A DNA stretch of 64,000 bases, taken from NCBI RefSeq assembly GCF_024622045.1, contig NZ_JANKBP010000007.1. One strand, written 5' to 3'. The position numbers and the translations under genes are program-made. Origin of the DNA: Rodentibacter caecimuris. GTDB taxonomy: Bacteria; Pseudomonadota; Gammaproteobacteria; Enterobacterales; Pasteurellaceae. Of the stretch, positions 36,471-45,315 are shown one piece after another. Numbering within the stretch: position 1 is the first letter of the stretch; the number at the start of each line of letters is the position of its first letter. Under the pieces are notes generated by a model. It searched no databases. It was not told where the DNA came from and saw only the letters and a program-made list of their open reading frames with translations.

Positions 36471-36776
36471 CAGTGGAAAGTGCGGTCAAAAATAAGGACG
36501 CTTCCGATAGAGTAAAAGCGGCACAGGCGTTAGGTTTGGCGGCGAAGGGATATACGGCTTACACGGACGTAGCGGCTGGTGGTGCATTAATTCGGGTGGA
36601 AAGCGGTTCGGGTTTCTCACATAAACGGGAGACGACGGACGCAATGAGTGAATTCAGTTTAGGTAATAGTGTGAATGCTAAGGATATCCTTAGCATGGCG
36701 AGAGAGGGGATATTCAAGCGAAGCAAACGGATTTTACCAGCCGAGATAGTGAGGGCAAATGGCAAGCGGACAGCCG
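36471..36776 (+). pseudogene. Decayed cdiA FHA-2 fragment
   Basis: It corresponds to cdiA 22953-23258 (offset 13518), keeping the 72-nt segment that is missing at 27262. Changes around 36686-36720 and a frameshift break the reading. It ends abruptly where the transposase remnant begins. Confidence 0.8.
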
Positions 36777-36910
36777 AAATTGTGTTGAGATATTTTTTGA
36801 CAGTACAACGACTGAGGCGAAGTTGTTTAGCGATTTGTCGCTGAGAGAGCGTCTTTATGGTAAAGGTAGCGGATTTTTTAAATTGTTTCCATACAAAGCA
36901 TACAAGATTA
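36777..36910 (-). mobile_element. IS21-like transposase remnant (IstA N-terminal helix-turn-helix)
   Basis: The minus strand encodes WKQFKKSATF, then TLSQRQIAKQLRLSRCTVKK and YLN. The S.RQIA..L..SR.TV.KYL pattern is the N-terminal DNA-binding segment of IS21-family IstA. Only about 45 residues remain and there is no intact element. It is fused directly to the cdiA fragment and marks the right edge of the island. Confidence 0.65.
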
Positions 36911-37016
36911 TCCCCTGTTTAAATAACAAGGCGTTTATCAAACGACGCAGCGGATCAATTTTCTATGACCCTCCTGCGTCTGACAGGGTTATTTTTGAAT
37001 GATCATTGACAGAAAG

Positions 37017-37577
37017 TCATTTATCTCCTAATTCATCCAATACATTTTCTTTTGCTGCACTTAAATATTGAATCATTGACCAAACCGTTAGAATAACCGC
37101 TACATAAAGTAAGATGATTGCCAAAATCTCCATATAAATATTGTAGCGCCATAATAAACCGCCTAGTGCAAGCATTTGAGAGGTGGTTTTGACTTTGCCT
37201 AACCAAGAAACCGCCACTTTATTGCGCTCGCCTAATTCTGCCATCCATTCACGTAATGCAGAAATAATAATTTCGCGGGAAATCATAATAATTGCAGGAA
37301 TTGTGATCCAAAATGTATGTTGGCTTTCCACAATGAGGACTAGTGCGGCAACGACCATGACTTTATCCGCCACGGGGTCTAAAAATGCCCCAAAGCGAGT
37401 GGTTTGTTTCCATTTACGTGCAAGATAGCCATCAAGCCAATCCGTTACTCCGGCTATGAAGAAAATAAGGGTGGTAACAAATGGGGCTGATTCAATAGGC
37501 AAATAAAACGTGATCACAAAGAAAGGGATCAAAATGACACGAAAAATTGTAAGGAAAATAGGAATATTAAATTTCAT
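37017..37577 (-). CDS. pgsA: CDP-diacylglycerol-glycerol-3-phosphate 3-phosphatidyltransferase
   Basis: A 186-aa inner-membrane enzyme that makes phosphatidylglycerophosphate, committed to phosphatidylglycerol. The CDP-alcohol phosphotransferase motif D-x2-DG-x2-AR-x8-G-x3-D-x3-D is complete (DWLDGYLARKW ... GAFLDPVADK). Four to six membrane segments are present, and length matches E. coli PgsA (182). It is the first core gene right of the island, transcribed toward it. A single USS lies just upstream of its start. Confidence 0.96.
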   Translation of the reverse strand: MKFNIPIFLTIFRVILIPFFVITFYLPIESAPFVTTLIFFIAGVTDWLDGYLARKWKQTTRFGAFLDPVADKVMVVAALVLIVESQHTFWITIPAIIMISREIIISALREWMAELGERNKVAVSWLGKVKTTSQMLALGGLLWRYNIYMEILAIILLYVAVILTVWSMIQYLSAAKENVLDELGDK

Positions 37578-37638
37578 AGAAAATTAACCGCACTTTGGTT
37601 ACAGATAGCGCTATTCTAAAGGATCTCTAAATATAAAA

Positions 37639-37659
37639 AAAGCCACATCATGTGGCTTT
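37639..37659 (-). terminator. Terminator of the peroxiredoxin gene
   Basis: AAAGCCACAT and ATGTGGCTTT form a near-continuous stem, followed on the minus strand by seven T. It lies 22 nt after the stop. Confidence 0.9.
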
Positions 37660-37680
37660 ATTATAAAGGTTTAGTAAAGA

Positions 37681-38289
37681 TTATAATTTGTCGGCATTTT
37701 GTTTTAAATATTTAGCAACACCTTCAGGGTTGTCTTTCATTCCTTCTTTACCTTTTTCCCATTGAGCAGGACAAACATCACCGTGCTCTTCGTGGAATTG
37801 TAGGGCATCAACCATACGTAACATTTCATCAATATTACGACCTAACGGAAGATCATTGACAATTTGGTGGCGGACTACGCCGTTTTTATCAATTAAGAAC
37901 GAAGCGCGCAATGCCACACCTTCGGTAGGATGTTCAATGCCGTATGCTTGAGCAATTTCATGTTTAACGTCAGCAGCCAATGCATATTGAACCGGCCCGA
38001 TACCGCCATTTTCAGTCGGGGTATTACGCCACGCATTGTGGGTAAATTGAGAGTCAATTGATACGCCAACGACTTCAACACCACGTTTTTTAAATTCTTC
38101 ATAACGGTGATCGAATGCAATTAATTCAGACGGGCACACGAAAGTGAAGTCTAACGGGTAGAAAAAAATAACGGCAGCTTTGCCTTCGATATGTTTTTTA
38201 AAATTAAAGTTATCAACGATTTCACCGTTGCCTAAAACGGCGGATGAAGTAAAATCCGGTGCTTGACGAGTTACTAATACCATAGTCAT
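37681..38289 (-). CDS. 2-Cys peroxiredoxin (AhpC/TSA family)
   Basis: A 202-aa thiol peroxidase that reduces hydrogen and alkyl peroxides. The peroxidatic cysteine is Cys52 in FTFVCPSE, with Pro45 and Thr49 of the PxxxT active-site pattern in YPLDFTF, and the resolving cysteine is Cys173 in DVCPAQW. The long C-terminus (after DNPEGVAKYL) marks the typical 2-Cys class. An ATG two codons in (MVLV) is a possible alternative; TAGGA is 5 nt from the first ATG. It is probably recharged by thioredoxin (trxA at 9177), since no ahpF is seen here. Confidence 0.93.
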   Translation of the reverse strand: MTMVLVTRQAPDFTSSAVLGNGEIVDNFNFKKHIEGKAAVIFFYPLDFTFVCPSELIAFDHRYEEFKKRGVEVVGVSIDSQFTHNAWRNTPTENGGIGPVQYALAADVKHEIAQAYGIEHPTEGVALRASFLIDKNGVVRHQIVNDLPLGRNIDEMLRMVDALQFHEEHGDVCPAQWEKGKEGMKDNPEGVAKYLKQNADKL

Positions 38290-38419
38290 AATTCCTATAT
38301 TAGAGTGAATAAAAATTTTCTGATAGAAAAATGTAGTCGGTATTCTATAAAATTTGACCGCACTTTTACAGCGGTTTTTCCATCACATTGTTCGTATTGT
38401 CTAAGTAAAGGTGAAATCT

Positions 38420-39610
38420 ATGTCAAAAAATGATTCATTATCTACAACATTTGTCCATGGCGGGCGCAATAAACGATTCTCTCAGGGAGCGGTAAACCCC
38501 GTTATTCAACGTGCGTCATCTTTGGTTTTTGAAACGATAGCGGATAAAAAACACTGCACGAAAAATCGCTATAAAGGTGAATTATTTTATGGGCGTCGCG
38601 GCACCTTAACTCACTTTGCCTTACAAGATCTAATGTGTGAAATAGAGGGCGGAGCCGGTTGTTATCTTTATCCTTGCGGTGCAGCTGCAGTGACGAATGC
38701 GATTTTGTCTTTTGTGAAAAGCGGTGATCATATTTTGATGAGTGGTGCGGCTTATGAACCGACACAAGATTTCTGCAATGTTGTTTTGAAAAAAATGCAG
38801 GTTGATACGACTTATTATGCTCCTTTAATCGGTGAGGGTATTGCTCAATTAATTCAACCGAATACTAAAGTTCTTTTTTTAGAATCACCGAGTTCTATTA
38901 CGATGGAAGTACCGGATATTCCTACTATTGTAAAAGCTGCCCGTGCGATAAATCCCGAAATGGTGATAATGATTGATAATACTTGGGCAGCAGGCGTGTT
39001 ATTTAAAGCATTAGAGCATGGGATTGATATTTCTATTCAAGCGGGGACGAAATACTTGGTGGGACACTCGGATGTGATGATTGGCACTGCGGTCGCAAAT
39101 GACCGCACTTGGGATCAATTGCGTGAACATTCCTATTTGATGGGACAGATGGCGGATGCGGATTCGGCTTATACTACGGCTCGGGGCATTCGTACCTTAG
39201 CGGTGCGTTTAGCACAACATCATAAAAGCAGTGTTAAAGTGGCAAAATGGTTGAGTGAGCAACCGCAAGTGAAGGCGGTGTATCATCCTGCGTTACCAAG
39301 TTGTCCCGGACATGAGTTTTTCCAACGTGATTTTAGCGGTGCAAGCGGATTGTTTTCTTTTGAATTAAACCAACGTCTAACCGATACACAAGTCTCAACA
39401 TTTATCGATCATTTCAAACTGTTTACGATGGCGTATTCATGGGGCGGGTTTGAATCGTTAATTTTGTGTAATCAACCGGAGGAAATTGCCAGAATTCGTC
39501 CAAATATTAAACGAAAACTAACCGGATCATTAATTCGTGTACATATCGGTTTTGAGAATGTTGATGAACTTATCGCCGATTTAAAAGCCGGATTTGAACG
39601 AATTGCTTGA
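38420..39610 (+). CDS. metC: Cystathionine beta-lyase
   Basis: A 396-aa PLP enzyme that splits cystathionine to homocysteine, following MetB. The PLP lysine is in IQAGTKYLVGHSD. The beta-lyase signatures YGRRGTLTH, AYEPTQDFC and AYSWGGFESL separate it from the gamma-synthases. The start is the ATG at 38420, 7 nt after AAGGTGA, rather than the GTG three codons upstream. It is divergent from the peroxiredoxin gene. I recall the block mpl-metC-pgsA from H. influenzae, here with the peroxiredoxin between. Confidence 0.94.
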   Translation: MSKNDSLSTTFVHGGRNKRFSQGAVNPVIQRASSLVFETIADKKHCTKNRYKGELFYGRRGTLTHFALQDLMCEIEGGAGCYLYPCGAAAVTNAILSFVKSGDHILMSGAAYEPTQDFCNVVLKKMQVDTTYYAPLIGEGIAQLIQPNTKVLFLESPSSITMEVPDIPTIVKAARAINPEMVIMIDNTWAAGVLFKALEHGIDISIQAGTKYLVGHSDVMIGTAVANDRTWDQLREHSYLMGQMADADSAYTTARGIRTLAVRLAQHHKSSVKVAKWLSEQPQVKAVYHPALPSCPGHEFFQRDFSGASGLFSFELNQRLTDTQVSTFIDHFKLFTMAYSWGGFESLILCNQPEEIARIRPNIKRKLTGSLIRVHIGFENVDELIADLKAGFERIA

Positions 39611-39716
39611 TTTCTTTTCTTATTTATTCAAAGGGCTTAATAGAATAAGCCCTTGTTTACTCATTCTTTGAGTTGATCTATCATACTTTCCGTTTTTTAG
39701 TACAAAAGAGAGCACA

Positions 39717-41072
39717 ATGAAGCATATTCATATCTTAGGCATTTGCGGCACATTTATGGGTGGTGTGGCAATGATCGCCAAGCAAATGGGGTATAAAGTT
39801 ACCGGTTCGGATACAAATGTTTATCCACCGATGAGCACCTTTTTACAAGAGCAAAATATTGGCATTATTCCGAATTATGATGTTGACCAACTCCAACCGG
39901 CACCGGATATAGTGATTATTGGAAATGCACTAAAACGCGGTAATCCTTGCGTGGAGTATGTGTTGGAAAATAGCTTGCCTTACACTTCCGGCCCGCAATG
40001 GTTGCATGATAATTTATTAAGAAATCGTTGGGTTTTGGCGGTTTCCGGTACGCATGGTAAAACCACCACAACCGGTATGCTGACATGGATCTTGGAACAA
40101 AATGATTTGAAACCCGGCTTTTTAATTGGTGGAATTGCCGGTAATTTTGGTACTTCCGCCCGTTTAGGGGAAAGCAATTTCTTCGTTATTGAAGCTGATG
40201 AATATGATACGGCGTTTTTTGATAAGCGTTCTAAGTTTGTTCATTACAACCCTAAAACCTTAATTATTAATAACATCAGTTTTGATCATGCGGATATTTT
40301 TGATGATCTAAAAGCGATTCAACGCCAGTTCCATCATATGATTCGTACTATTCCGGCAAGCGGGCGTATCCTTTCTTTTGTCAATGAACAAAGCGTAAAA
40401 GAGACGCTAGCCATGGGTTGTTGGTCTGAACAACAATTTATCGGGGAAGATAAAGAATGGTTCGCAGAACGTATTACAACGGATGCCTCCCATTTTGCGG
40501 TATTCCATGATGGTGAAAAAGTAGCTGAAGTGAAATGGAATGTGGTTGGTGTACATAATATGCATAATGCATTAATGGCAATTGCCGCAGCCTATCATAT
40601 AGGCGTTCCTGTAGAAAATGCTTGTGAAGCCTTGGGTTCTTTTGTTAATGCAAAACGCCGTTTGGAAGTAAAAGGCGAAGTCAATGGGGTTACGGTTTAT
40701 GATGATTTCGCCCACCATCCGGAAGCTATTCTTGCAACATTAACCGCTTTACGTGACAAAGTTGGGGGAGGCGTTCGGATTCTTGCCGTATTGGAACCTC
40801 GTTCGAATACCATGAAAATGGGCGTGCATAAAGATGAAATTGCACCGGCATTAGGCAGAGCGGATGTCGTCTTTATGTTACAGCCGGATAATATTCCTTG
40901 GGAAGTGGCTGAAATTGCCGCACAGTGCGTACAACCTGCATATTGGACGGCAAATCTTGATAAGTTAGTTGATATGATCGTTGCAGAAGCACAACCTACG
41001 GATCATATTTTAGTCATGTCAAATGGAAGTTTTGGCGGCATTCACCAAAAGATTTTAGATAAACTAAAATAA
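39717..41072 (+). CDS. mpl: UDP-N-acetylmuramate:L-alanyl-gamma-D-glutamyl-meso-diaminopimelate ligase
   Basis: A 451-aa cytoplasmic Mur ligase that reattaches recycled murein tripeptide to UDP-MurNAc. The nucleotide loop GTHGKTTT is at residues 111-118. It also has the N-terminal HILGICGTFMGG UDP-binding glycine loop, the EADEYDTAFFDKRSKF metal site, and FAHHPEAI with the C-terminal YDDFAHHP motif. The length of about 450 and the opening KHIHILGICG distinguish Mpl from MurC. Confidence 0.95.
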   Translation: MKHIHILGICGTFMGGVAMIAKQMGYKVTGSDTNVYPPMSTFLQEQNIGIIPNYDVDQLQPAPDIVIIGNALKRGNPCVEYVLENSLPYTSGPQWLHDNLLRNRWVLAVSGTHGKTTTTGMLTWILEQNDLKPGFLIGGIAGNFGTSARLGESNFFVIEADEYDTAFFDKRSKFVHYNPKTLIINNISFDHADIFDDLKAIQRQFHHMIRTIPASGRILSFVNEQSVKETLAMGCWSEQQFIGEDKEWFAERITTDASHFAVFHDGEKVAEVKWNVVGVHNMHNALMAIAAAYHIGVPVENACEALGSFVNAKRRLEVKGEVNGVTVYDDFAHHPEAILATLTALRDKVGGGVRILAVLEPRSNTMKMGVHKDEIAPALGRADVVFMLQPDNIPWEVAEIAAQCVQPAYWTANLDKLVDMIVAEAQPTDHILVMSNGSFGGIHQKILDKLK

Positions 41073-41082
41073 TTTTTTGATT

Positions 41083-41123
41083 AAAGTGCGGTTAGAAAAT
41101 GAAATTTTTTCTGACCGCACTTT
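41083..41123 (+). terminator. Inverted-USS terminator after mpl
   Basis: AAAGTGCGGT and ACCGCACTTT with adjacent complementary A/T runs (AGAAAA / TTTTCT) form a long stem followed by CGTTTTATT. It lies 10 nt after the mpl stop. Confidence 0.8.
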
Positions 41124-41155
41124 CGTTTTATTACTTGATTAGAAAGGAGAAAAAA

Positions 41156-41662
41156 ATGGCTGATCCGCATATTCAATCCCCTATGGATATTTGGGATAAA
41201 ATCACCGTGATTATTTATCGACTAGGGTTTATTATCGCCGCGTTTAGTATTTTGCTGCTGACTTGGTTGCCAAGTTTGGCAGAAATCACCGTTTTAATTG
41301 CCGCGATTTGCTGTGCTTCGTCTTTACATATTTATCTCAAGCATTTTCGTTTAACTTTTCAATTTGCTACTTGGTTAGGCTTAGTTTGCTATATTTTAGG
41401 TTGGCACGAACTGGCATTAGGCGGTGCATTAGTCACACTAGGTGGGCTTTGTTTTAAAGAATATTTTTGTTTCCGTGTGCCGTTATTAAATTTACAGCCT
41501 ATTTTTGTAGCAATACTATGGTTTGCTTGGGTATTTGAAGGCGGAATAATAACTCGAATTTTGTCGATTATTGTTGGCATGCTGATGTTACTTCTCGCGA
41601 TACAAAAATGCCGAATGCCACTGCATTTTGATATTGGGGATAAAACAAAGTATCAGGTTTAA
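41156..41662 (+). CDS. Multi-pass inner-membrane protein, DUF2301-like
   Basis: A 168-aa hydrophobic protein with about five to six membrane segments and the motif FKEYFCFRVPLLNLQPI near residue 105. This resembles an uncharacterised integral membrane family I know as DUF2301. The start at 41156 has an excellent AGGAGA site; the frame extends further upstream through the terminator, which is not plausible. The function is unknown. It is followed by a bidirectional terminator. Confidence 0.7.
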   Translation: MADPHIQSPMDIWDKITVIIYRLGFIIAAFSILLLTWLPSLAEITVLIAAICCASSLHIYLKHFRLTFQFATWLGLVCYILGWHELALGGALVTLGGLCFKEYFCFRVPLLNLQPIFVAILWFAWVFEGGIITRILSIIVGMLMLLLAIQKCRMPLHFDIGDKTKYQV

Positions 41663-41665
41663 AAT

Positions 41666-41697
41666 AAAAAAGAGCGGTCAATTTTACCGCTCTTTTT
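41666..41697. terminator. Bidirectional terminator between the DUF2301-like gene and gltS
   Basis: AAAAAGAGCGGT and ACCGCTCTTTTT form a perfect 12-bp stem with an 8-nt loop. The T-run on either strand serves both convergent genes. Confidence 0.9.
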
Positions 41698-41702
41698 GTA
41701 TC

Positions 41703-42920
41703 TTATGCGTGTAGGTAGGTCACCACAACTAAGAAAACTTTTAATAGTGAGGCGTTGATTAAATCAATAAAGAATGCCCCCACCATTGGTACGATTAAAA
41801 AGGCTTTATGAGACGCACCGAAACGGCTGGTGATTGCTTGCATATTTGCAACCGCAGTAGGTGTTGCACCTAAACCAAAACCACAGTGCCCCGCGCTGAG
41901 TACAATCGCATCATAATCTTTACCCATTGCACGATATGTGACATAAATAGCGAAGAATGCCATGAAAGCAACTTGAATTGCTAGGATAACTAATACATCC
42001 GTGGCAAGACCGGCTAATTCCCAAAGTTTTAATGACATCAAGGCAATGGCTAAGAAAATGGATAAACCTACGCTACCTAAGACATCAATAGCGGAATCTG
42101 CCACACGGAATTTGAAAATATGTGCCAATACATTACGAATAATAACGCCAGTAAACAAACACCAAACGAAAGTTGGCAATTGTAATGCCGTGCCTTTTGT
42201 TATGCTATCTAGATATTGACCGATTAACAAACAGAAAGACATCATTGCAATGGTTTCAATGATGGAACGTGCATTGACTTTACGTTGGTAGGTTGGATGC
42301 TCAAAGGCTTCCTGTACATCATCAACTTCATCATTTTCCGGGTTTTCCCCTTGTTTTTGACGATTTAATAAGAAACGTGCCACCGGGCCGCCAATAATTC
42401 CCCCAAAAACTAAGCCGAATGTTGCACAGGCCATTGCGATTTCTGTCGCCGCCGGTAAGTTAAATTTTTTGATGAAGGTTTCAGCCCAAGCCACACCGGT
42501 ACCATGACCACCGGTTAAAGTGACGGATCCGGCTAATAAACCATAGGCGGGATCAATCCCTAAAATTTGAGCACCGACAATGCCGATCACGTTTTGGAAG
42601 AAAATTAATGCCGCTGCAATAAATAGGAAAATAATGAGTGGTTTACCGCCCTTAATTAAACGGGCAAAGTTCGCACTTAAACCGATTGATGAGAAAAAAA
42701 CTAACATCATTGTAGTTTGTAAACTTTTTTCAAAGGTAAATGAAGTACCATCCACTTGGTACCAAATTGACAGTGCGATAGCGATAATAAAACCGCCGAC
42801 AACCGGTTCGGGAATGTTAAAGTTTTTAAGTACGCTAATGCGTTTTACTAAAAAATAGCCTAATAATAAAACAAGGCTGGCGAGTGCAAGTGTTTGATAA
42901 GTATCAAATACAATATTCAC
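41703..42920 (-). CDS. gltS: Sodium/glutamate symporter
   Basis: A 405-aa membrane protein matching E. coli GltS in length. It has two inverted five-helix repeats, with landmarks GGFIIAIALS, the re-entrant loop TLTGGHGTGVAWAE, and the second-half loop AGHCGFGLGATPTAVAN. It imports glutamate with Na+. It is last on the minus-strand run parE-nirK-parC-gltS, starting 32 nt after parC, and so could share that transcript. A good AGGAGG-type site precedes the start. Confidence 0.95.
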   Translation of the reverse strand: MNIVFDTYQTLALASLVLLLGYFLVKRISVLKNFNIPEPVVGGFIIAIALSIWYQVDGTSFTFEKSLQTTMMLVFFSSIGLSANFARLIKGGKPLIIFLFIAAALIFFQNVIGIVGAQILGIDPAYGLLAGSVTLTGGHGTGVAWAETFIKKFNLPAATEIAMACATFGLVFGGIIGGPVARFLLNRQKQGENPENDEVDDVQEAFEHPTYQRKVNARSIIETIAMMSFCLLIGQYLDSITKGTALQLPTFVWCLFTGVIIRNVLAHIFKFRVADSAIDVLGSVGLSIFLAIALMSLKLWELAGLATDVLVILAIQVAFMAFFAIYVTYRAMGKDYDAIVLSAGHCGFGLGATPTAVANMQAITSRFGASHKAFLIVPMVGAFFIDLINASLLKVFLVVVTYLHA

Positions 42921-42952
42921 GAAATATCCTCCTGTAACTGGTTTCGAATAAT

Positions 42953-45208
42953 TTAATTATGTGCAGGTTCGACGACCACAATATCCACATTACTATGTAA
43001 GCCACGGGGTAGTGGTGATCCTTTTCTGCCGCGTTCCGCTCGGAATTTTTGCAGTTCCTCCGGCTTTAATGTGATTTTTCTTTTGCCGGAGTGGAACTCA
43101 AGAGCGGCTTGATCTGAAATGAGCAATAATTTCACTAATAATTCGCTACGATCTTTTGCATGCGTCGCGGAAATACTCACGATTTTATTGCCTTTACCTT
43201 TTGATAATACCGGTAAATCTTGTACCGGGAAAATTAACATTCTGCCGGCTGAAGTCAAAGCAACGAGAAGTGCGCTTGAATCCGACAGAATTTTTGGCGC
43301 CAACACTTTGGCATTTTCCGGTAAAGAAATCAAGGCTTTTCCTGCTTTGTTACGTGCAATTAGATCTTCAAATTTACAAATGAAGCCATAGCCCGCATCA
43401 GATGACATTAATAATTCCTGCTGTTCCGGTTCCATGATGACATGCTCAATAGTGGCACCGACAGGCAGGGTTAATCTACCAGTGAGCGGTTCGCCCTGTG
43501 AACGGGCTGAAGGCAGGGTAAGCGGATCAACGGCATAGCTGCGTCCAGTGCTGTCAATAAATACGGCAGCTTGATTGCTTTTACCATAAGCATGCGCTAG
43601 ATACTGATCACCGGCTTTATAACTTAATGCTTTCGGATCAATATCGTGCCCTTTCGCACAGCGTACCCAGCCCATTTCCGATAAAATGACGGTAACCGGT
43701 TCTGCCGGTGTCATCTCGCTTTCTGAAATGGCTTTTGCTTCTTCGCGCTCGACTAATTGCGACATCCGCGGACTGGCGTATTTTTTAGCATCTTCTTGGA
43801 TTTCTTTTTTGATGAGCGTATTTAGGCGACGTTCCGATCCTAAAATCGTTTCTAAATTTGACCGCTCTTTTTCCAACTCATTTTGTTCGGCACGGAGTTG
43901 GTGTTCCTCTAATTTTGCTAAGTGACGCAAGCGTAAGTTTAAAATCGCATCGGCTTGTTCATCGCTTAAATTGAAACGCGCCATGAGCTCCGCTTTCGGT
44001 TCGTCTTCGTGACGAATAATTTCAATCACGTCATCAATATTCAAAAATGCGATCATTAAGCCTTCTAAAATATGCAGACGGGAAAGCACTTTATCCAAGC
44101 GATATTGTAAACGGCGTGTGACGGTAGTACGGCGGAAATGCAGCCACTCATTGAGAATTTGCAATAACCCTTTTACTGCCGGTTTATGATCAAGCCCGAT
44201 CATATTCATATTCACCCGATAGCTTTTTTCAAGATCGGTGGTGGCGAATAAATGTGCCATGAGGGCGTCGGTATCCACCCGATTGGAACGAGGCACGATG
44301 ACAATACGAATCGGGTTTTCGTGATCGGCTTCATCACGAATATCTTCCACCATCGGCAATTTTTTTGCCGTCATTTGATCGGCAATTTGCGCAATGATTT
44401 TAGAGGGAGAAGCCTGATGTGGCAGGGCAGAAATAATGATTTCTCCGTCTTCTTTTTTCCATGTCGCACGCATCTTAATTGATCCGCGGCCTTGTTCGTA
44501 AATTTTACGAATTTCCGTTTTTGGCGAAATAATTTCCGCTTCCGTTGGAAAATCCGGCCCTTGTACAATGTTTAATAGATCATCAAGATTAGCTTTAGGA
44601 TTATCAAGTAATAAAACGGCTGCATCGGCAATTTCATTAATATTATGAGGGGGAATATCCGTTGCCATTCCCACCGCAATCCCTGTTGTACCGTTAAGCA
44701 AGATATGCGGTAAACGTGCAGGCAAATATTGCGGTTCTTCTAACGTGCCGTCAAAGTTCGGTTGATAATCTACTGTGCCTTGGCCGAGTTCGGAAAGTAA
44801 AATTTCAGAAATTTTGGAAAGGCGTGATTCTGTATAACGCATTGCCGCAAAAGATTTAGGATCATCAGGCGCGCCCCAGTTACCTTGACCGTCCACCAAC
44901 GGATAACGATAAGAAAAGGGCTGGGCCATCAATACCATCGCTTCATAGCAAGCGGAATCGCCGTGCGGATGGAATTTACCCAATACATCACCCACAGTAC
45001 GGGCGGACTTTTTGTATTTTGCGGTGGCATTCAAGCCAAGCTCCGACATCGCATAGACAATACGGCGTTGAACGGGTTTTAATCCGTCACCGATAAAAGG
45101 TAACGCACGATCCATAATGACGTACATGGAATAATTAAGATAGGCACTTTCGGTAAAAGTGCGGAGCGGCATTTGTTCGATGCCTTCGTAGTTGATATTT
45201 GTGCTCAT
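42953..45208 (-). CDS. parC: DNA topoisomerase IV subunit A
   Basis: A 751-aa type IIA topoisomerase cleavage subunit that decatenates daughter chromosomes with ParE. The active-site tyrosine is Tyr125 in AAMRYTESRL. The quinolone-determining stretch HPHGDSACYEA has Ser85 and Glu89, the wild-type (sensitive) residues. The coiled-coil gate (RLRHLAKLEEHQLRAEQNEL) and a C-terminal beta-pinwheel follow. It is separated from parE by a nitrite reductase gene, which is unusual. Confidence 0.96.
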   Translation of the reverse strand: MSTNINYEGIEQMPLRTFTESAYLNYSMYVIMDRALPFIGDGLKPVQRRIVYAMSELGLNATAKYKKSARTVGDVLGKFHPHGDSACYEAMVLMAQPFSYRYPLVDGQGNWGAPDDPKSFAAMRYTESRLSKISEILLSELGQGTVDYQPNFDGTLEEPQYLPARLPHILLNGTTGIAVGMATDIPPHNINEIADAAVLLLDNPKANLDDLLNIVQGPDFPTEAEIISPKTEIRKIYEQGRGSIKMRATWKKEDGEIIISALPHQASPSKIIAQIADQMTAKKLPMVEDIRDEADHENPIRIVIVPRSNRVDTDALMAHLFATTDLEKSYRVNMNMIGLDHKPAVKGLLQILNEWLHFRRTTVTRRLQYRLDKVLSRLHILEGLMIAFLNIDDVIEIIRHEDEPKAELMARFNLSDEQADAILNLRLRHLAKLEEHQLRAEQNELEKERSNLETILGSERRLNTLIKKEIQEDAKKYASPRMSQLVEREEAKAISESEMTPAEPVTVILSEMGWVRCAKGHDIDPKALSYKAGDQYLAHAYGKSNQAAVFIDSTGRSYAVDPLTLPSARSQGEPLTGRLTLPVGATIEHVIMEPEQQELLMSSDAGYGFICKFEDLIARNKAGKALISLPENAKVLAPKILSDSSALLVALTSAGRMLIFPVQDLPVLSKGKGNKIVSISATHAKDRSELLVKLLLISDQAALEFHSGKRKITLKPEELQKFRAERGRKGSPLPRGLHSNVDIVVVEPAHN

Positions 45209-45315
45209 ATAATTTTTTTCGGTTTATAAAATTCTTCTTCGTGATTAATCGGGGTTAAATGCTATCCCCAAAAAAATTATTAAAAATTTGACCGCACTTT
45301 ATTGATTCTTTTCGA

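Noticed and set aside
36404..36844. Open frame of about 146 codons as a separate gene
   Set aside because: Its body is a shifted copy of cdiA 22953-23258 joined to an IS remnant in antisense, so it is chimeric debris.
36929..36970. IS terminal inverted repeat (GACGCAG ... CTGCGTC)
   Set aside because: Only 7 bp match across a 23-nt gap, and no partner end is seen on the other side of the remnant.
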